This document shows positions 1 through 8,469 of a stretch of 64,000 nucleotides of DNA, in pieces. The notes under the pieces are model-generated. The model was not told where the DNA came from. It saw nothing but the letters and a program-made list of their open reading frames with translations, and did not search any database. The translations under genes and the position numbers were made by a program. The first letter of the stretch is position 1, and each line of letters starts with the position of its first letter. Source of the DNA: an uncultured Rhizobiaceae group bacterium (GTDB lineage Bacteria > Pseudomonadota > Alphaproteobacteria > Rhizobiales > Rhizobiaceae); NCBI GenBank assembly GCA_937930845.1, contig CALHBJ010000011.1, positions 243,267 through 307,266 on the forward strand, in the 5' to 3' direction.

Positions 1-865
1 CTTTGAGATGACCCTTTGAAGCTACGATATCAGCGTCTTCGGCCCTAAAGCCCAGCGTGACTTTCCCGGAGACCTTTTTGGGCAGACCGGTGACCTTCAC
101 ATTTTGCGCTGTAAACGTGCCATTGCGCAGTTCACCATCCATCAGGTTCATTGCCGGAGAACCGATGAAGGCAGCCACAAACGTGTTTTGCGGTCGGTCA
201 TAAATATCCACCGGCGTGCCCACTTGCTGGACAATTCCGGCATTCATGACCACAACCCGGTCCGCCAGGGTCATCGCTTCAATCTGGTCGTGGGTGACAT
301 AGATTGTGGTTGTGGCCAGCGTGTTTTGCAGGTTCTTGATTTGCGCCCGCGTGGAAACCCGCAGCTTGGCGTCAAGATTGGACAGGGGTTCATCCATCAA
401 GAACACCGTCGGCTCCCGCACAATGGCCCGGGCAAGGGCAACCCGCTGGCGTTGTCCACCGGAAAGTTCTGCCGGGCGGCGATGGGTAAAATCATTGAGT
501 TCCACCATATCCACGGCGCGCTGAACCCGCTCATCATGGGTCGCAGGATCAATCTTGCGCACCTTGAGCGGGAAGCGAATATTCTCCCACACGGTCATGT
601 TGGGATAGAGGCCATAGGACTGGAAAACCATGGCAATGTCACGGTCCTTTGGCTCCAGATTATTGACCATTCGGTCGCCAATCCAGATGTCCCCGGAGGT
701 TGCCTGCTCAAGGCCTGCGATCATGCGCATGGTTGTTGTCTTGCCACACCCGGACGGTCCGAGCAGAACGAGAAATTCCTTATCGGCGATTTCAAGGTCG
801 AATTCGTGAACTCCAACAAAGTCGCCCCAACGCTTTGTGACCTTTTTCAGGCTAATGGTGGCCAT
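1..865 (-). CDS. ABC transporter ATP-binding protein, MalK/UgpC type (partial)
   Basis: This is the nucleotide-binding subunit that powers a carbohydrate-type ABC importer. About 288 codons are visible and the C-terminus lies beyond the window. The start ATG is at 865, four bases after the permease stop. In order I can read a Walker A (GPSGCGKTTT), the signature LSGGQRQR, Walker B followed by DEPLSNLDA, and the H-loop VTHD. The start of the C-terminal regulatory (TOBE/OB) region follows. It is the last visible gene of a minus-strand operon: binding protein, permease, permease, ATPase. The substrate cannot be read from the sequence. Assignment to the CUT1 sugar/polyol family rests on the subunit arrangement and the neighbouring LacI regulator. 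Confidence 0.93.
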   Translation of the reverse strand, partial: MATISLKKVTKRWGDFVGVHEFDLEIADKEFLVLLGPSGCGKTTTMRMIAGLEQATSGDIWIGDRMVNNLEPKDRDIAMVFQSYGLYPNMTVWENIRFPLKVRKIDPATHDERVQRAVDMVELNDFTHRRPAELSGGQRQRVALARAIVREPTVFLMDEPLSNLDAKLRVSTRAQIKNLQNTLATTTIYVTHDQIEAMTLADRVVVMNAGIVQQVGTPVDIYDRPQNTFVAAFIGSPAMNLMDGELRNGTFTAQNVKVTGLPKKVSGKVTLGFRAEDADIVASKGHLK

Positions 866-869
866 CCGG

Positions 870-1754
870 TTACCCTTTGACTGCGCCAGCGGTCAGCCCA
901 CTGACAATCTGACGCTGGAAAAACATGACAAGTACGAAAAGTGGTGCAGTTGCTGATACAACTGATGCAACGGCAAACATGACATTGCCCTCGGTTTGAG
1001 TGGTGCCAAGGAAACTGGCGATCTTGGGAACCATTGTCTGGTTCTCCTTCGACAACAGCATCGCCGTGACAGCAAAGTCATTATAGGCAAGCAAAAACGA
1101 AAACAGCCCGGTGGTGATCACCCCCGGCCACATCACCGGAATGATCACATAGCGAAATGCCTGAAACGATGTGCAGCCATCCACCATGGCGCTTTCATCT
1201 AGGTCCTTGGGGATCTTCTGAAAGAAGGAATGCAGCATCCAAAGCGTGAAGGGCTGGTTGATCGCCACCAGCACGATGATGGTGGTCGACAAATGGCCCC
1301 ACAATCCCCATTCAAAAAACGGCAGCAGATAGCCCGCCACCAGCGTGATGGGCGGCATGGCGCGGAATATCAGCGCAATGATCAACAGCCAAAAGGCATA
1401 GCGGAACCCTGAACGGGACAGCGCATAACCACCAAGTGTGCCAATTGTCAGGGATGTGCAGACAACAAAGAAACACACAATCGATGTGTTGAGCACGGCC
1501 CGCCAGAATTCTTCCTGAACCCAGGCACCGTCATAACCGTTACCGGTAAACGGGCCGCCGGTTTCGGTAACCGTGCGCACCCCCACGATTGCGTTGGTCC
1601 AGTTTTCCTTGGAGAAGAAATCCAGTTCAACCTTGAACGAACCCCAAAATGTCCACAAAAACGGGAACGCCGCAATAATCAGCCACACGATGATAAACAA
1701 CGTGGAAAGCGTGCGCAGAACCGGGGATTTATTGTCAACCACAGAAGACGCCAT
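870..1754 (-). CDS. ABC transporter permease, MalG type
   Basis: A 294-residue inner-membrane permease subunit of a CUT1-type importer. About six hydrophobic segments are visible. A typical EAA-loop sequence (ESAMVDGCTSFQAFRYVIIP) contacts the ATPase in this family. The protein ends in the usual GLTAGAVKG tail of MalG-type permeases. An upstream in-frame extension to 1826 exists, but the ATG at 1754 gives the normal family N-terminus and sits four bases after the stop of the preceding permease gene, so it is preferred. Translation is probably coupled along the operon. Confidence 0.93.
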   Translation of the reverse strand: MASSVVDNKSPVLRTLSTLFIIVWLIIAAFPFLWTFWGSFKVELDFFSKENWTNAIVGVRTVTETGGPFTGNGYDGAWVQEEFWRAVLNTSIVCFFVVCTSLTIGTLGGYALSRSGFRYAFWLLIIALIFRAMPPITLVAGYLLPFFEWGLWGHLSTTIIVLVAINQPFTLWMLHSFFQKIPKDLDESAMVDGCTSFQAFRYVIIPVMWPGVITTGLFSFLLAYNDFAVTAMLLSKENQTMVPKIASFLGTTQTEGNVMFAVASVVSATAPLFVLVMFFQRQIVSGLTAGAVKG

Positions 1755-1758
1755 GCCC

Positions 1759-2784
1759 TTACACCTTCCTGTTCCAGTCGCGCCAGGTGCGCACCAGCAC
1801 CGGCGAAAGAAGTATGGCGACACCAATGATGGTCAGAACCGATGTCGTCGCCGCTGAAGACAACAAACGGGTTTCGCCCCCAAGGTCGTTATAGATAATC
1901 CATGAAAGCGATGTGGCATGGGCCTCGGCGTTGAACCCGACAATGGGTTCAAAGACGCGGAAATTATCCATCAGCTGGATGAGTGCCACAAATGTAACCA
2001 GTGGCATGATATGTGGAATCACCACGTAACGAATGCGTTGCCAGCGCGTTGCGCCATCAATCATGGCAGATTCCAATGTGTCCTGCGGCAGGGTTTGCAG
2101 GCCCGCGTAAAAGACAACAAAGGCAAATGGCGCCGCATGCCAAACCCCATACACAATTAGCATGACCCAGGTGAGCCCGGTAGACGCCTTGAGCGACAAA
2201 TCAGGGTTGGCGAACAGATATTGCAATGTGTTGCCGATAATCCCGCGTGAATCGATCATCCAGAAAAGGATGAGGGAACCAACCAGTGGCGTCACGATCA
2301 TTGGCAACAGGGAAAAGAAAATAACCACGCCCTTGAGCTTTTGATTAAGTGCATTGACCGCAATGGCAATCACGAATCCAAGCACAATCAGCAAAGGCGT
2401 GACCGTGAACGTGAAGGTCAGCGTGAAAATGAGTGCTTTGTAAAATGGAAGATTGATCAACAGACCAAGAAATTCGCCCCACCCTTGGGAGCCCGACCAG
2501 GCCTGACCAACCTCTGTTGTCGCCAGATGACTGCGGTTGAAATAGGTGGAAAGACCGGCAAAACGTCCCAATGGCTGCGCTTCACGCAGAGCCTCGGTCG
2601 CCTCATTGTCGATCATCATCTCATTCTTGCAGCCAAAAATATCGCAATTTTCGACTTCGCGAAAAACCTGTTGGTGATCGACAAACAACGACTGGGTCAC
2701 CACCGAGACGATCGGCAGGAAGATAAACAGCAGCATGGCCAGCGCTGTGGGCAGAAAAAACCAGAAAAATGTGCGGTGTTTCAT
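1759..2784 (-). CDS. ABC transporter permease, MalF type
   Basis: A 341-residue inner-membrane permease that pairs with the MalG-type subunit encoded downstream. The first helix (about residues 9-30) is followed by a periplasmic loop of roughly 90 residues, then five to six further helices. The EAA loop (ESAMIDGATRWQRIRYVVIP) lies near residue 240. The periplasmic loop holds a Cys pair (CDIFGC), which could form a disulfide. The gene follows the binding-protein gene across a 110-base spacer with strong inverted repeats, which probably lowers its expression relative to the binding protein. Confidence 0.93.
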   Translation of the reverse strand: MKHRTFFWFFLPTALAMLLFIFLPIVSVVTQSLFVDHQQVFREVENCDIFGCKNEMMIDNEATEALREAQPLGRFAGLSTYFNRSHLATTEVGQAWSGSQGWGEFLGLLINLPFYKALIFTLTFTFTVTPLLIVLGFVIAIAVNALNQKLKGVVIFFSLLPMIVTPLVGSLILFWMIDSRGIIGNTLQYLFANPDLSLKASTGLTWVMLIVYGVWHAAPFAFVVFYAGLQTLPQDTLESAMIDGATRWQRIRYVVIPHIMPLVTFVALIQLMDNFRVFEPIVGFNAEAHATSLSWIIYNDLGGETRLLSSAATTSVLTIIGVAILLSPVLVRTWRDWNRKV

Positions 2785-2818
2785 CGCTCAGCAAACGCAA
2801 ATGAGAAGTTTGGATCAG

Positions 2819-2878
2819 TGTTCCCGGGAACAAATAGCTTCAAAGGAAGCGGGCCGCGGGGAAGAACATCTTCCCCGC
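2819..2878 (-). repeat. Intercistronic inverted repeats between binding-protein and permease genes
   Basis: Two perfect palindromic elements lie in the spacer. TGTTCCCGGGAACA is at 2819-2832. A 10-bp stem (GCGGGGAAGA, 2856-2865) pairs with 2869-2878 across a 3-base loop. The hairpin begins 17 bases past the binding-protein stop and has no U-run on the transcribed strand. It therefore looks like an mRNA-stabilising or partial-attenuation element of the kind found between malE and malF, rather than a full terminator. The function is inferred. Confidence 0.75.
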
Positions 2879-2894
2879 AACCGTTCGGTATTGC

Positions 2895-4166
2895 TTACTT
2901 GATGAAGCCTTTTTCCTTGGCAGCCGTGATATAGGCGGCTTCGGCATCAGCAAGGGTTTTTTCAGCAGATTCTTTGCCCGACAGGAAGTCGGCCAATTCT
3001 GCACCCAGCGCTGAATGAAGCAGCGCCTGATAAGGCAACATTGGATAAGGCGTGGCGTTCGCCTTCATTGTGGCAAACACACCAGCAGAAGCCGGTGTTG
3101 GTTTATACCCATCAATCATCCATACCGCCTGTGTGGCCACATCATCATTCATGATCTTGGGATCAATCGCATTGACCATGGCCAGATAGGAAGCCTCGGC
3201 ATCCGCATCGGAAATGTTTTTCGCGATGGTGAACCCGTCCCACCACAATGTCGTGGCTGGAATGCCTTTACCGGCGACAGAAAGCGGGCCGGAAAGAACC
3301 GTTGATTCAGCCACACCTGGTGCCGAACCTTCGCCCGTCAGAAGAGGGCCCGCGCGCGAACCCCACATCTGCATCATAGGCAGATTACCGGCTTTCCATT
3401 CAGCATTGATTTCGTTGTTGTTCATGGTCAGGAAATCTGGGTTCATGTAAGCGGTGAGCTTTTTCATCATGCCCAATGTGGCAATGCCCTCAGGACCATT
3501 GATGCTTGGCATCGCGGACCCATCTTTGAAGAACTTACCGCCATGGCCGAGATACATGTTGTTGAATTCCTGGGCGAGGCCCCAACCGGCTGAATAAGCA
3601 CCGCCAAATGGATATTGGGCGATGCCCTTGTCCTTCATGACTTTCGCCACAGCCAGAACATCTTCATATGTCTTTGGCGCTTCCATGCCAGCTTTTTCCA
3701 GCATGTCTTTGCGATAAACAAAGTGCTGGGCATTCGCCATGAAGCCAATGGCCATGACCTTGCCGCCAATGGTGATCTGCTGGTTCTTGCCAAAATTGCC
3801 GCCATGTTTGGCGATGAGGTCATCAAGCGGGCGGATCAGATCGTCGTTCATCAACGGAACGATAGATGAGTTCGCCACAATAGCCACAGTATATTCAGCC
3901 GGATTGCCCGAAAGGCCGGGAACCTGAATGTTCTTGTGTTCTTTGGTCAGGTTGGCAGAAATCTTAACATCACCAGCCGCGCAGGCTTTTGCGCCTGTAC
4001 CAATGGTCTGAATGGCCGGAAACTCGTTGCCGATAATGTTCACGCGGCCATTTTCAATACCACATTTGGCATGACCATCCGCGAGCGCACTCGTGCTTGT
4101 GAAAGTGGTGTTCGCTGCTGTGAATGCGACAGTCATTGCTGCCGCCAGCATCAGTTTTTTCAACAT
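2895..4166 (-). CDS. ABC transporter substrate-binding protein, carbohydrate type
   Basis: A 423-residue periplasmic solute-binding protein of family 1 (CUT1). It has a clear signal peptide (MLKKLMLAAAMTVAF..., cleavage probably after the ADG/AHA-like region near residue 30). The body shows features of the sugar-binding clade, including a YRKDMLEKAGMEAPKTYEDV stretch near residue 150. The start ATG at 4166 has a good ribosome site (AGGGAG) about eight bases upstream. It is the first gene of the transporter operon, and the promoter region holds a LacI-type palindrome. The ligand is unknown; a sugar or polyol is likely from family and regulator. Confidence 0.92.
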   Translation of the reverse strand: MLKKLMLAAAMTVAFTAANTTFTSTSALADGHAKCGIENGRVNIIGNEFPAIQTIGTGAKACAAGDVKISANLTKEHKNIQVPGLSGNPAEYTVAIVANSSIVPLMNDDLIRPLDDLIAKHGGNFGKNQQITIGGKVMAIGFMANAQHFVYRKDMLEKAGMEAPKTYEDVLAVAKVMKDKGIAQYPFGGAYSAGWGLAQEFNNMYLGHGGKFFKDGSAMPSINGPEGIATLGMMKKLTAYMNPDFLTMNNNEINAEWKAGNLPMMQMWGSRAGPLLTGEGSAPGVAESTVLSGPLSVAGKGIPATTLWWDGFTIAKNISDADAEASYLAMVNAIDPKIMNDDVATQAVWMIDGYKPTPASAGVFATMKANATPYPMLPYQALLHSALGAELADFLSGKESAEKTLADAEAAYITAAKEKGFIK

Positions 4167-4186
4167 ATGCTAATCTCCCTGTTGAA

Positions 4187-4205
4187 CCGTCAAACCATTT
4201 GACGG
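4187..4205 (-). promoter_or_regulatory. Perfect 19-bp inverted repeat in the binding-protein leader
   Basis: CCGTCAAA (4187-4194), a CCA spacer, then TTTGACGG (4198-4205) form a perfect dyad immediately upstream of the ribosome site of the gene starting at 4166. In RNA it would be an 8-bp hairpin near the start of translation. In DNA it could be a repressor half-site pair. I cannot tell which from sequence alone. The rest of the 322-base gap 4167-4488 holds the operator at 4401-4416 and otherwise nothing recognisable. Confidence 0.55.
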
Positions 4206-4400
4206 GGTAAATCAAATTGATCTTCCAAATCTCTGCCCCAAAACCTTGCCCGAAAGCCGGAAGACCTTACGTCGTTTTCCTGTTCGTCCCAACCGAACTA
4301 ATCCAGTAAAACACAAACTGTATTGAAACCGGAATCATGTCCAAATTTCACGCAAAAAGGTGCAACCGCAGGCAGCCTTCCCCGGTCAGGCAAACACTTT

Positions 4401-4416
4401 TTGCATTCGTATGCAA
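4401..4416. promoter_or_regulatory. Putative LacI-family operator
   Basis: TTGCATTCGTATGCAA is a 16-bp near-perfect palindrome with a central CG, the usual architecture of LacI/GalR-family operators. Only the two positions flanking the CG break symmetry. It lies in the divergent region between the ABC transporter operon and the SnoaL-like gene starting at 4489, 72 bp from the latter. The LacI regulator at 5671-6663 is the natural candidate to bind it. I found no second clear copy before the regulator or the ThDP enzyme gene. Confidence 0.6.
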
Positions 4417-4488
4417 TAGCCGATTGTGAAGCATGGGTTTTTGGGTTTATCTGGCAGGCAATTCTTCGCGAAATTGCAAAAGCACACC

Positions 4489-5616
4489 ATGTCAGTTGAA
4501 AATTCGCCCCCCATTGGCGCCAAGCCCATCGATCAGACCCAAAATGTCGCCAACAAAAAATGGGTGCACCAACAGATGCAGGCCATTGTGGCGGCTGGCA
4601 GGGCCGGTGTCCAAGAAATATTGGCCAACACATATCATGCCGATGCGCACTGGCGCGGTGCCCACCCTCTCAATGAAATGTCGGGGATAGCGGCAATGGC
4701 ACAACAGGCGTGGCAGCCGCTGTTTGAAGCCATGCCCGACATTGAGCGCCGCGACGAAATTGTCGTCGGCGGCCGTTTCACAGACCGTCACAGCGAAACC
4801 CGCGATATGGTGGCAATGGTGGGCCATTATATCGGCACATTCAAAAACGACTGGCTGGATATCCCGGCCACGGGCCAGCCGATGTTTTTGCGTTATGGCG
4901 AAGTCCATGAATTGCGCGACGGCAAGATCGAACGCTCGTCCTGCATCTGGGACATTTTAGACTTCATTCGTCAGGCCGGATTTTGGCCGCTCGCACCAAG
5001 TTGGGGAACCGAAGGCTTGTGGCTTGGCCCGTTCACCGGCGATGGCCTGGTTTTCGATACGCAGGACATGGATGAGGGACTTGCGTCAATTGCCCAGACC
5101 CTGGCCATGCACCAGACACTTGGAGAATATAACGACCACGAATTGGCGGGCCGGGAAGGCCTGCTGAACATGCCCCAAAAGGAACACTGGCACGATAAGA
5201 TGATGTGGTACGGCCCTTCGGGCATTGGGACCACGCGCGGGCTGGCCGGATTTGTCGATTTCCACCAATTGCCTTTCAGACTGGCTTGGCCAGGCCGCAA
5301 AGGGGGCGCAAACCTGTTTAAGGACGAGAACCCGCGCTTTGGCCATTACATTCAGATCGGCGATGGCGCTTATTCGGTAACCGGTGGCTGGCCCAGCGTT
5401 GTAGCCTATCATTCCGGCGGTGGTTTATTTGGCACCGGCCCCACCAACCGGCAGGTGGAAATGCGGGTCATGGATTTTTATCTGCATCACGAGGGCAAAA
5501 TTCGTGAAAACTGGGTGCCCATTGATATCCTGCATCTGCTTTTGCAAATGGACATTGATGTCATGCAACGCATGCGCGACCAGTTTGGCCGCAACCGCCT
5601 TGGCCTGCGGGCCTAA
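4489..5616 (+). CDS. Two-domain SnoaL/NTF2-like protein
   Basis: A 375-residue soluble protein made of two SnoaL-like (NTF2-fold) halves. The first spans roughly residues 40-170, with HADAHWRGAHPLNEM and an RYGEVHELRDGKI strand. The second spans about 215-355, with MMWYGPSGIG and EMRVMDFYLHHEGKIRENWVPID. Each half carries the typical ending in which a hydrophobic strand is followed by 'GKI..'. In this family such folds serve as cyclases, isomerases, hydrolases or non-catalytic ligand holders, so the reaction is unknown. No signal peptide is seen. The ATG at 4489 is preferred over 4426 because the extra 21 residues look unlike a protein start. It is divergent from the ABC operon and shares its operator region. 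The gene ends inside a tandem 22-bp duplication. Confidence 0.8.
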   Translation: MSVENSPPIGAKPIDQTQNVANKKWVHQQMQAIVAAGRAGVQEILANTYHADAHWRGAHPLNEMSGIAAMAQQAWQPLFEAMPDIERRDEIVVGGRFTDRHSETRDMVAMVGHYIGTFKNDWLDIPATGQPMFLRYGEVHELRDGKIERSSCIWDILDFIRQAGFWPLAPSWGTEGLWLGPFTGDGLVFDTQDMDEGLASIAQTLAMHQTLGEYNDHELAGREGLLNMPQKEHWHDKMMWYGPSGIGTTRGLAGFVDFHQLPFRLAWPGRKGGANLFKDENPRFGHYIQIGDGAYSVTGGWPSVVAYHSGGGLFGTGPTNRQVEMRVMDFYLHHEGKIRENWVPIDILHLLLQMDIDVMQRMRDQFGRNRLGLRA

Positions 5617-5636
5617 CCGCCTTGGCCTGCGGGCCT
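5593..5636. repeat. Perfect 22-bp tandem duplication spanning a stop codon
   Basis: Two identical, directly adjacent 22-bp units (5593-5614 and 5615-5636, each beginning AACCGCCTTGG and ending GCGGGCCT) cover the last codons and the stop of the SnoaL-like gene. The unit length is not a multiple of three, so two reading frames end with the same peptide NRLGLRA. The first copy supplies the true stop (TAA 5614-5616). Confidence 0.95.
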
Positions 5637-5670
5637 AACCCGCTTCAAATAGACGGGGCACAAACGTCCC

Positions 5671-6663
5671 TCACGCCGTCCCTCGTTCAACCAATCGGGC
5701 GGGCAATACGGCCGCACGGCGGGTCACGGATTTCTCTTCTATCTGGCCCAGCAGAATTTCCACCGTGGCATCCACCATGGCGACAGAGGGTTGCTCCACC
5801 GTGGTCAAGTCATAGGCTTTCCAGCTTGCCTGCGGCACGTCATCATAGCCGACGATGGCAATATCGCCGGGGATCGACAGGCCAAGTTCGTGGCGCACCA
5901 CATCCATGACCGCAAATGCCATGTGATCATTGGCAACAAAAATCGCGTCCGGCGGTTCCCGTAATGCAAACAACTCACGTGTCGCCCTTGCCGCGCCCTC
6001 AGCCGTATACGCACCAACCGTGCGTGCATGACAAACCACACCGCGTTCAGCCAGGCCTTTGGTGAAACCGGCTTCCCTGTCCCGATTGGTCGATGAATCC
6101 TCATATCCCGCGATATAGGCGATGCGCTGATAGCCCTTGTCAGCCAACAGATTGCCAACCAGACGCCCGCCTTCCAGATTGTCCGAGGTCACACTGCTGG
6201 CTGGAGAAGCTGCAATGTAACGGTTGAACAGAACCACCGGAATCCCATTATCCGCACAGCGCCGGGCAAGCTGTGATGACAGATGCGCCGAGGCCATGAC
6301 CACGCCCTCCACCTGATATTGCAACATATCATTGACCACCACATCCTGGTCGCCGGTATCCGTCATGAACATGAGAACCCGAAACCCCTTTTCCTGCAGG
6401 CTGCGCGACAATCGTTCAAGAATGGTCGGATAAAACTGATTATCCAGATAGGCGACCAACACACCAACAATCCCCGATTTTCCCGAAATCAGCGACCGGG
6501 CCAAAGCGTTGGGCCGATAGCCCAGCTCATCGGCGGCCACCATGACACGCTGCCGCGTTTCGGCAGACACCGATGCCCCATGGGTGAATGTGCGACTGAC
6601 GGCCGATTGGGAAACATTCGCAACCCGTGCGACATCAGAGGAGGTGACCGTTGGTTTTACCAT
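5671..6663 (-). CDS. LacI-family transcriptional regulator
   Basis: A 330-residue repressor-type regulator. Residues 6-55 hold the LacI helix-turn-helix and hinge (SSDVARVANVSQSAVSRTF, then GYRPNALARSLISG). The rest is the periplasmic-binding-protein-like effector domain (GIVGVLVAYLDNQFYPTILE; IAIVGYDDVPQASW near residue 270). It lies between the SnoaL-like gene and the divergent ThDP-enzyme gene. It most likely controls the ABC importer and both flanking enzymes in response to the imported sugar-like compound. The effector is unknown. Confidence 0.93.
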   Translation of the reverse strand: MVKPTVTSSDVARVANVSQSAVSRTFTHGASVSAETRQRVMVAADELGYRPNALARSLISGKSGIVGVLVAYLDNQFYPTILERLSRSLQEKGFRVLMFMTDTGDQDVVVNDMLQYQVEGVVMASAHLSSQLARRCADNGIPVVLFNRYIAASPASSVTSDNLEGGRLVGNLLADKGYQRIAYIAGYEDSSTNRDREAGFTKGLAERGVVCHARTVGAYTAEGAARATRELFALREPPDAIFVANDHMAFAVMDVVRHELGLSIPGDIAIVGYDDVPQASWKAYDLTTVEQPSVAMVDATVEILLGQIEEKSVTRRAAVLPARLVERGTA

Positions 6664-6781
6664 AACCCCACCCTGTCACACGCCCTCGCCATGGGGCAAT
6701 ACGAACTTATGCATGTGACCAACACCGCGCACTGCAAGTTGATTTGTTTGCGACAAACTTACCTTGTTTACGGCGAGGTCT

Positions 6782-8467
6782 ATGGCTAAGCACTTTCGAC
6801 AATTGCCTTCTCCAACGGACCCCGCCATGACCCCGACCAATTTTACTGGCGCACGCATCATCGCCGAAAAGCTTTCCCAGGCAGGTTGCCGTCACGCCTT
6901 TGGTATTCCCGGTGGCGAAGTACTGGCCATTCTCGATGGCCTGAAATCCGTCGGCATTGATTTCCACCTCACCAAACATGAAAATGCCGCAGGCTTCATG
7001 GCAGAAGGGGCCTATCACGCCGAACATGCAGGAAATACCGACCATCGTGCGCCTGCAGTCTTGATCGCCACCATTGGGCCAGGCGCTGCCAATGCCGTTA
7101 ATGTCGTTGCAAATGCCATGCAGGACCGTGTGCCGTTGATCTTCCTGACCGGGTGTGTCGATGCCCATGAGGCGGAAACCTACACCCACCAGGTTTTTGA
7201 TCATCAGGCCATGTTGCGCCCCATTGTAAAAGCCTCGTTCCGCGCCAGCCACGGCACCATTGGTGTGATGATGGAAAAGGCATTGGCCATCGCTTTCGAA
7301 GGCCAGCCCGGCCCGGTCCATATTGATGTGCCCATCGGCGTGGCTGAATCGATGAGCGACGAAAAGATCCTGCCTCTGGCATCACAGCCAGCCCCATCCA
7401 TGGTCGGCATTGGTGAAACGCTTGCCAGCGCGATTACCGCACTCAACGAAGCCAAGCGGCCTCTGGTCATTGCCGGTGTTGATGCGGTGGAACAGCAGGT
7501 GGGAAGCGAGCTGACCCGGTTTTGCGAGAAGTTCTCACTGCCCCTGATCACCACTTACAAGGGCAAGGGGCTGATGCGTGAAGATCACCCGCTTTGCCTT
7601 GGCGGACACGGTCTGTCACCAAAGTCCGACCGTCTTTTGATGCCGCTCATCGAACAGGCCGATACCATACTGCTGGTCGGCTATGACCCCATTGAAATGC
7701 GTACCGGCTGGCGTAATCCATGGAACGATCAGGCCCGCGTTGTGGAAATCACCCCTGCCCTGCGGACCCACGGAATGCACCGGGCAGGTGTGACACTTAT
7801 GGGTTCAATCGCGCCGGTTTTGGCCCAGTTGAGCCATGCTGTTGAAGCTGGAAATGTGTGGCCGGATAAGGAACCTGAACAAGTGCGGGGAGCCCTGAAT
7901 GCTGCCTTCGCCCCACCAGATCAATGGGGGCCGGGGCAGGTATTTGCCACGCTGAATGCCGGTCTGCCCGCCGACACGGTCATCACCGCAGACTCAGGCG
8001 CCCACCGCATATTGCTGTCTCAAATGTGGACCGCCAGCGCACCGGAAGCCTTTCTGCAATCCACCGCCCTGTGCACAATGGGCTGCGCCGTGCCATTGGC
8101 TGCTGGCTATAAGCTCGCCAAACCCCAAACGCCCGTTTGCGCCTTTGTCGGTGATGCGGGGCTGGAAATGTGTCTTGGTGAATTGGCAACAGTGCGCGAC
8201 ATGCGCCAACCGCTGATCATTTGCGTGCTGGTGGATGAAAGCCTTGCACTGATTGAACTAAAACAGCGCAATACCCAGCGCGCCAATTTTGGCGTCGATT
8301 TTCCAGGCACGGATTTTGTCGGCGTAGCCAACGCAATGGGCGGGGTCGGGTTGTGGATTGACGATTCTGAAACCTTGCGTGAGGCCATCGATGATGCCCT
8401 CACGCGCGATACGTTCACCCTGTTTGCGTGTCGCATTGACCGCAAAGCTTATGATGGTGCGTTTTAA
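6782..8467 (+). CDS. Acetolactate-synthase-like ThDP-dependent enzyme
   Basis: A 561-residue member of the ThDP enzyme superfamily (acetolactate synthase, benzoylformate decarboxylase and relatives). It has the N-terminal pyrimidine-binding domain with the catalytic Glu in KHENAAGFMAEG, a central domain, and a C-terminal ThDP/Mg domain (VGDAGLEMCLGEL...). The usual GDG..NN motif is altered: it reads GDA, and the second metal-ligand Asn position appears to be Val, followed by the conserved Asp (CVLVDES). The exact reaction cannot be named. ATG 6782 follows a weak GGCGAGG site. ATG 6827 gives the tighter family N-terminus and is a real alternative. The gene is divergent from the LacI gene and probably under its control. 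Confidence 0.85.
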   Translation: MAKHFRQLPSPTDPAMTPTNFTGARIIAEKLSQAGCRHAFGIPGGEVLAILDGLKSVGIDFHLTKHENAAGFMAEGAYHAEHAGNTDHRAPAVLIATIGPGAANAVNVVANAMQDRVPLIFLTGCVDAHEAETYTHQVFDHQAMLRPIVKASFRASHGTIGVMMEKALAIAFEGQPGPVHIDVPIGVAESMSDEKILPLASQPAPSMVGIGETLASAITALNEAKRPLVIAGVDAVEQQVGSELTRFCEKFSLPLITTYKGKGLMREDHPLCLGGHGLSPKSDRLLMPLIEQADTILLVGYDPIEMRTGWRNPWNDQARVVEITPALRTHGMHRAGVTLMGSIAPVLAQLSHAVEAGNVWPDKEPEQVRGALNAAFAPPDQWGPGQVFATLNAGLPADTVITADSGAHRILLSQMWTASAPEAFLQSTALCTMGCAVPLAAGYKLAKPQTPVCAFVGDAGLEMCLGELATVRDMRQPLIICVLVDESLALIELKQRNTQRANFGVDFPGTDFVGVANAMGGVGLWIDDSETLREAIDDALTRDTFTLFACRIDRKAYDGAF

Positions 8468-8469
8468 AC

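Noticed and set aside
6746..6758. GTTTG-CGA-CAAAC dyad before the ThDP gene as a second LacI operator
   Set aside because: It does not resemble the palindrome at 4401-4416 and lacks a centred CG; five-base arms occur easily by chance.
6782..8467. Assignment of the ThDP enzyme as sulfoacetaldehyde acetyltransferase
   Set aside because: Length and motifs are of the general acetolactate-synthase-like group, no pta or sulfonate genes are linked; the nearby sulfur transporter is not enough.
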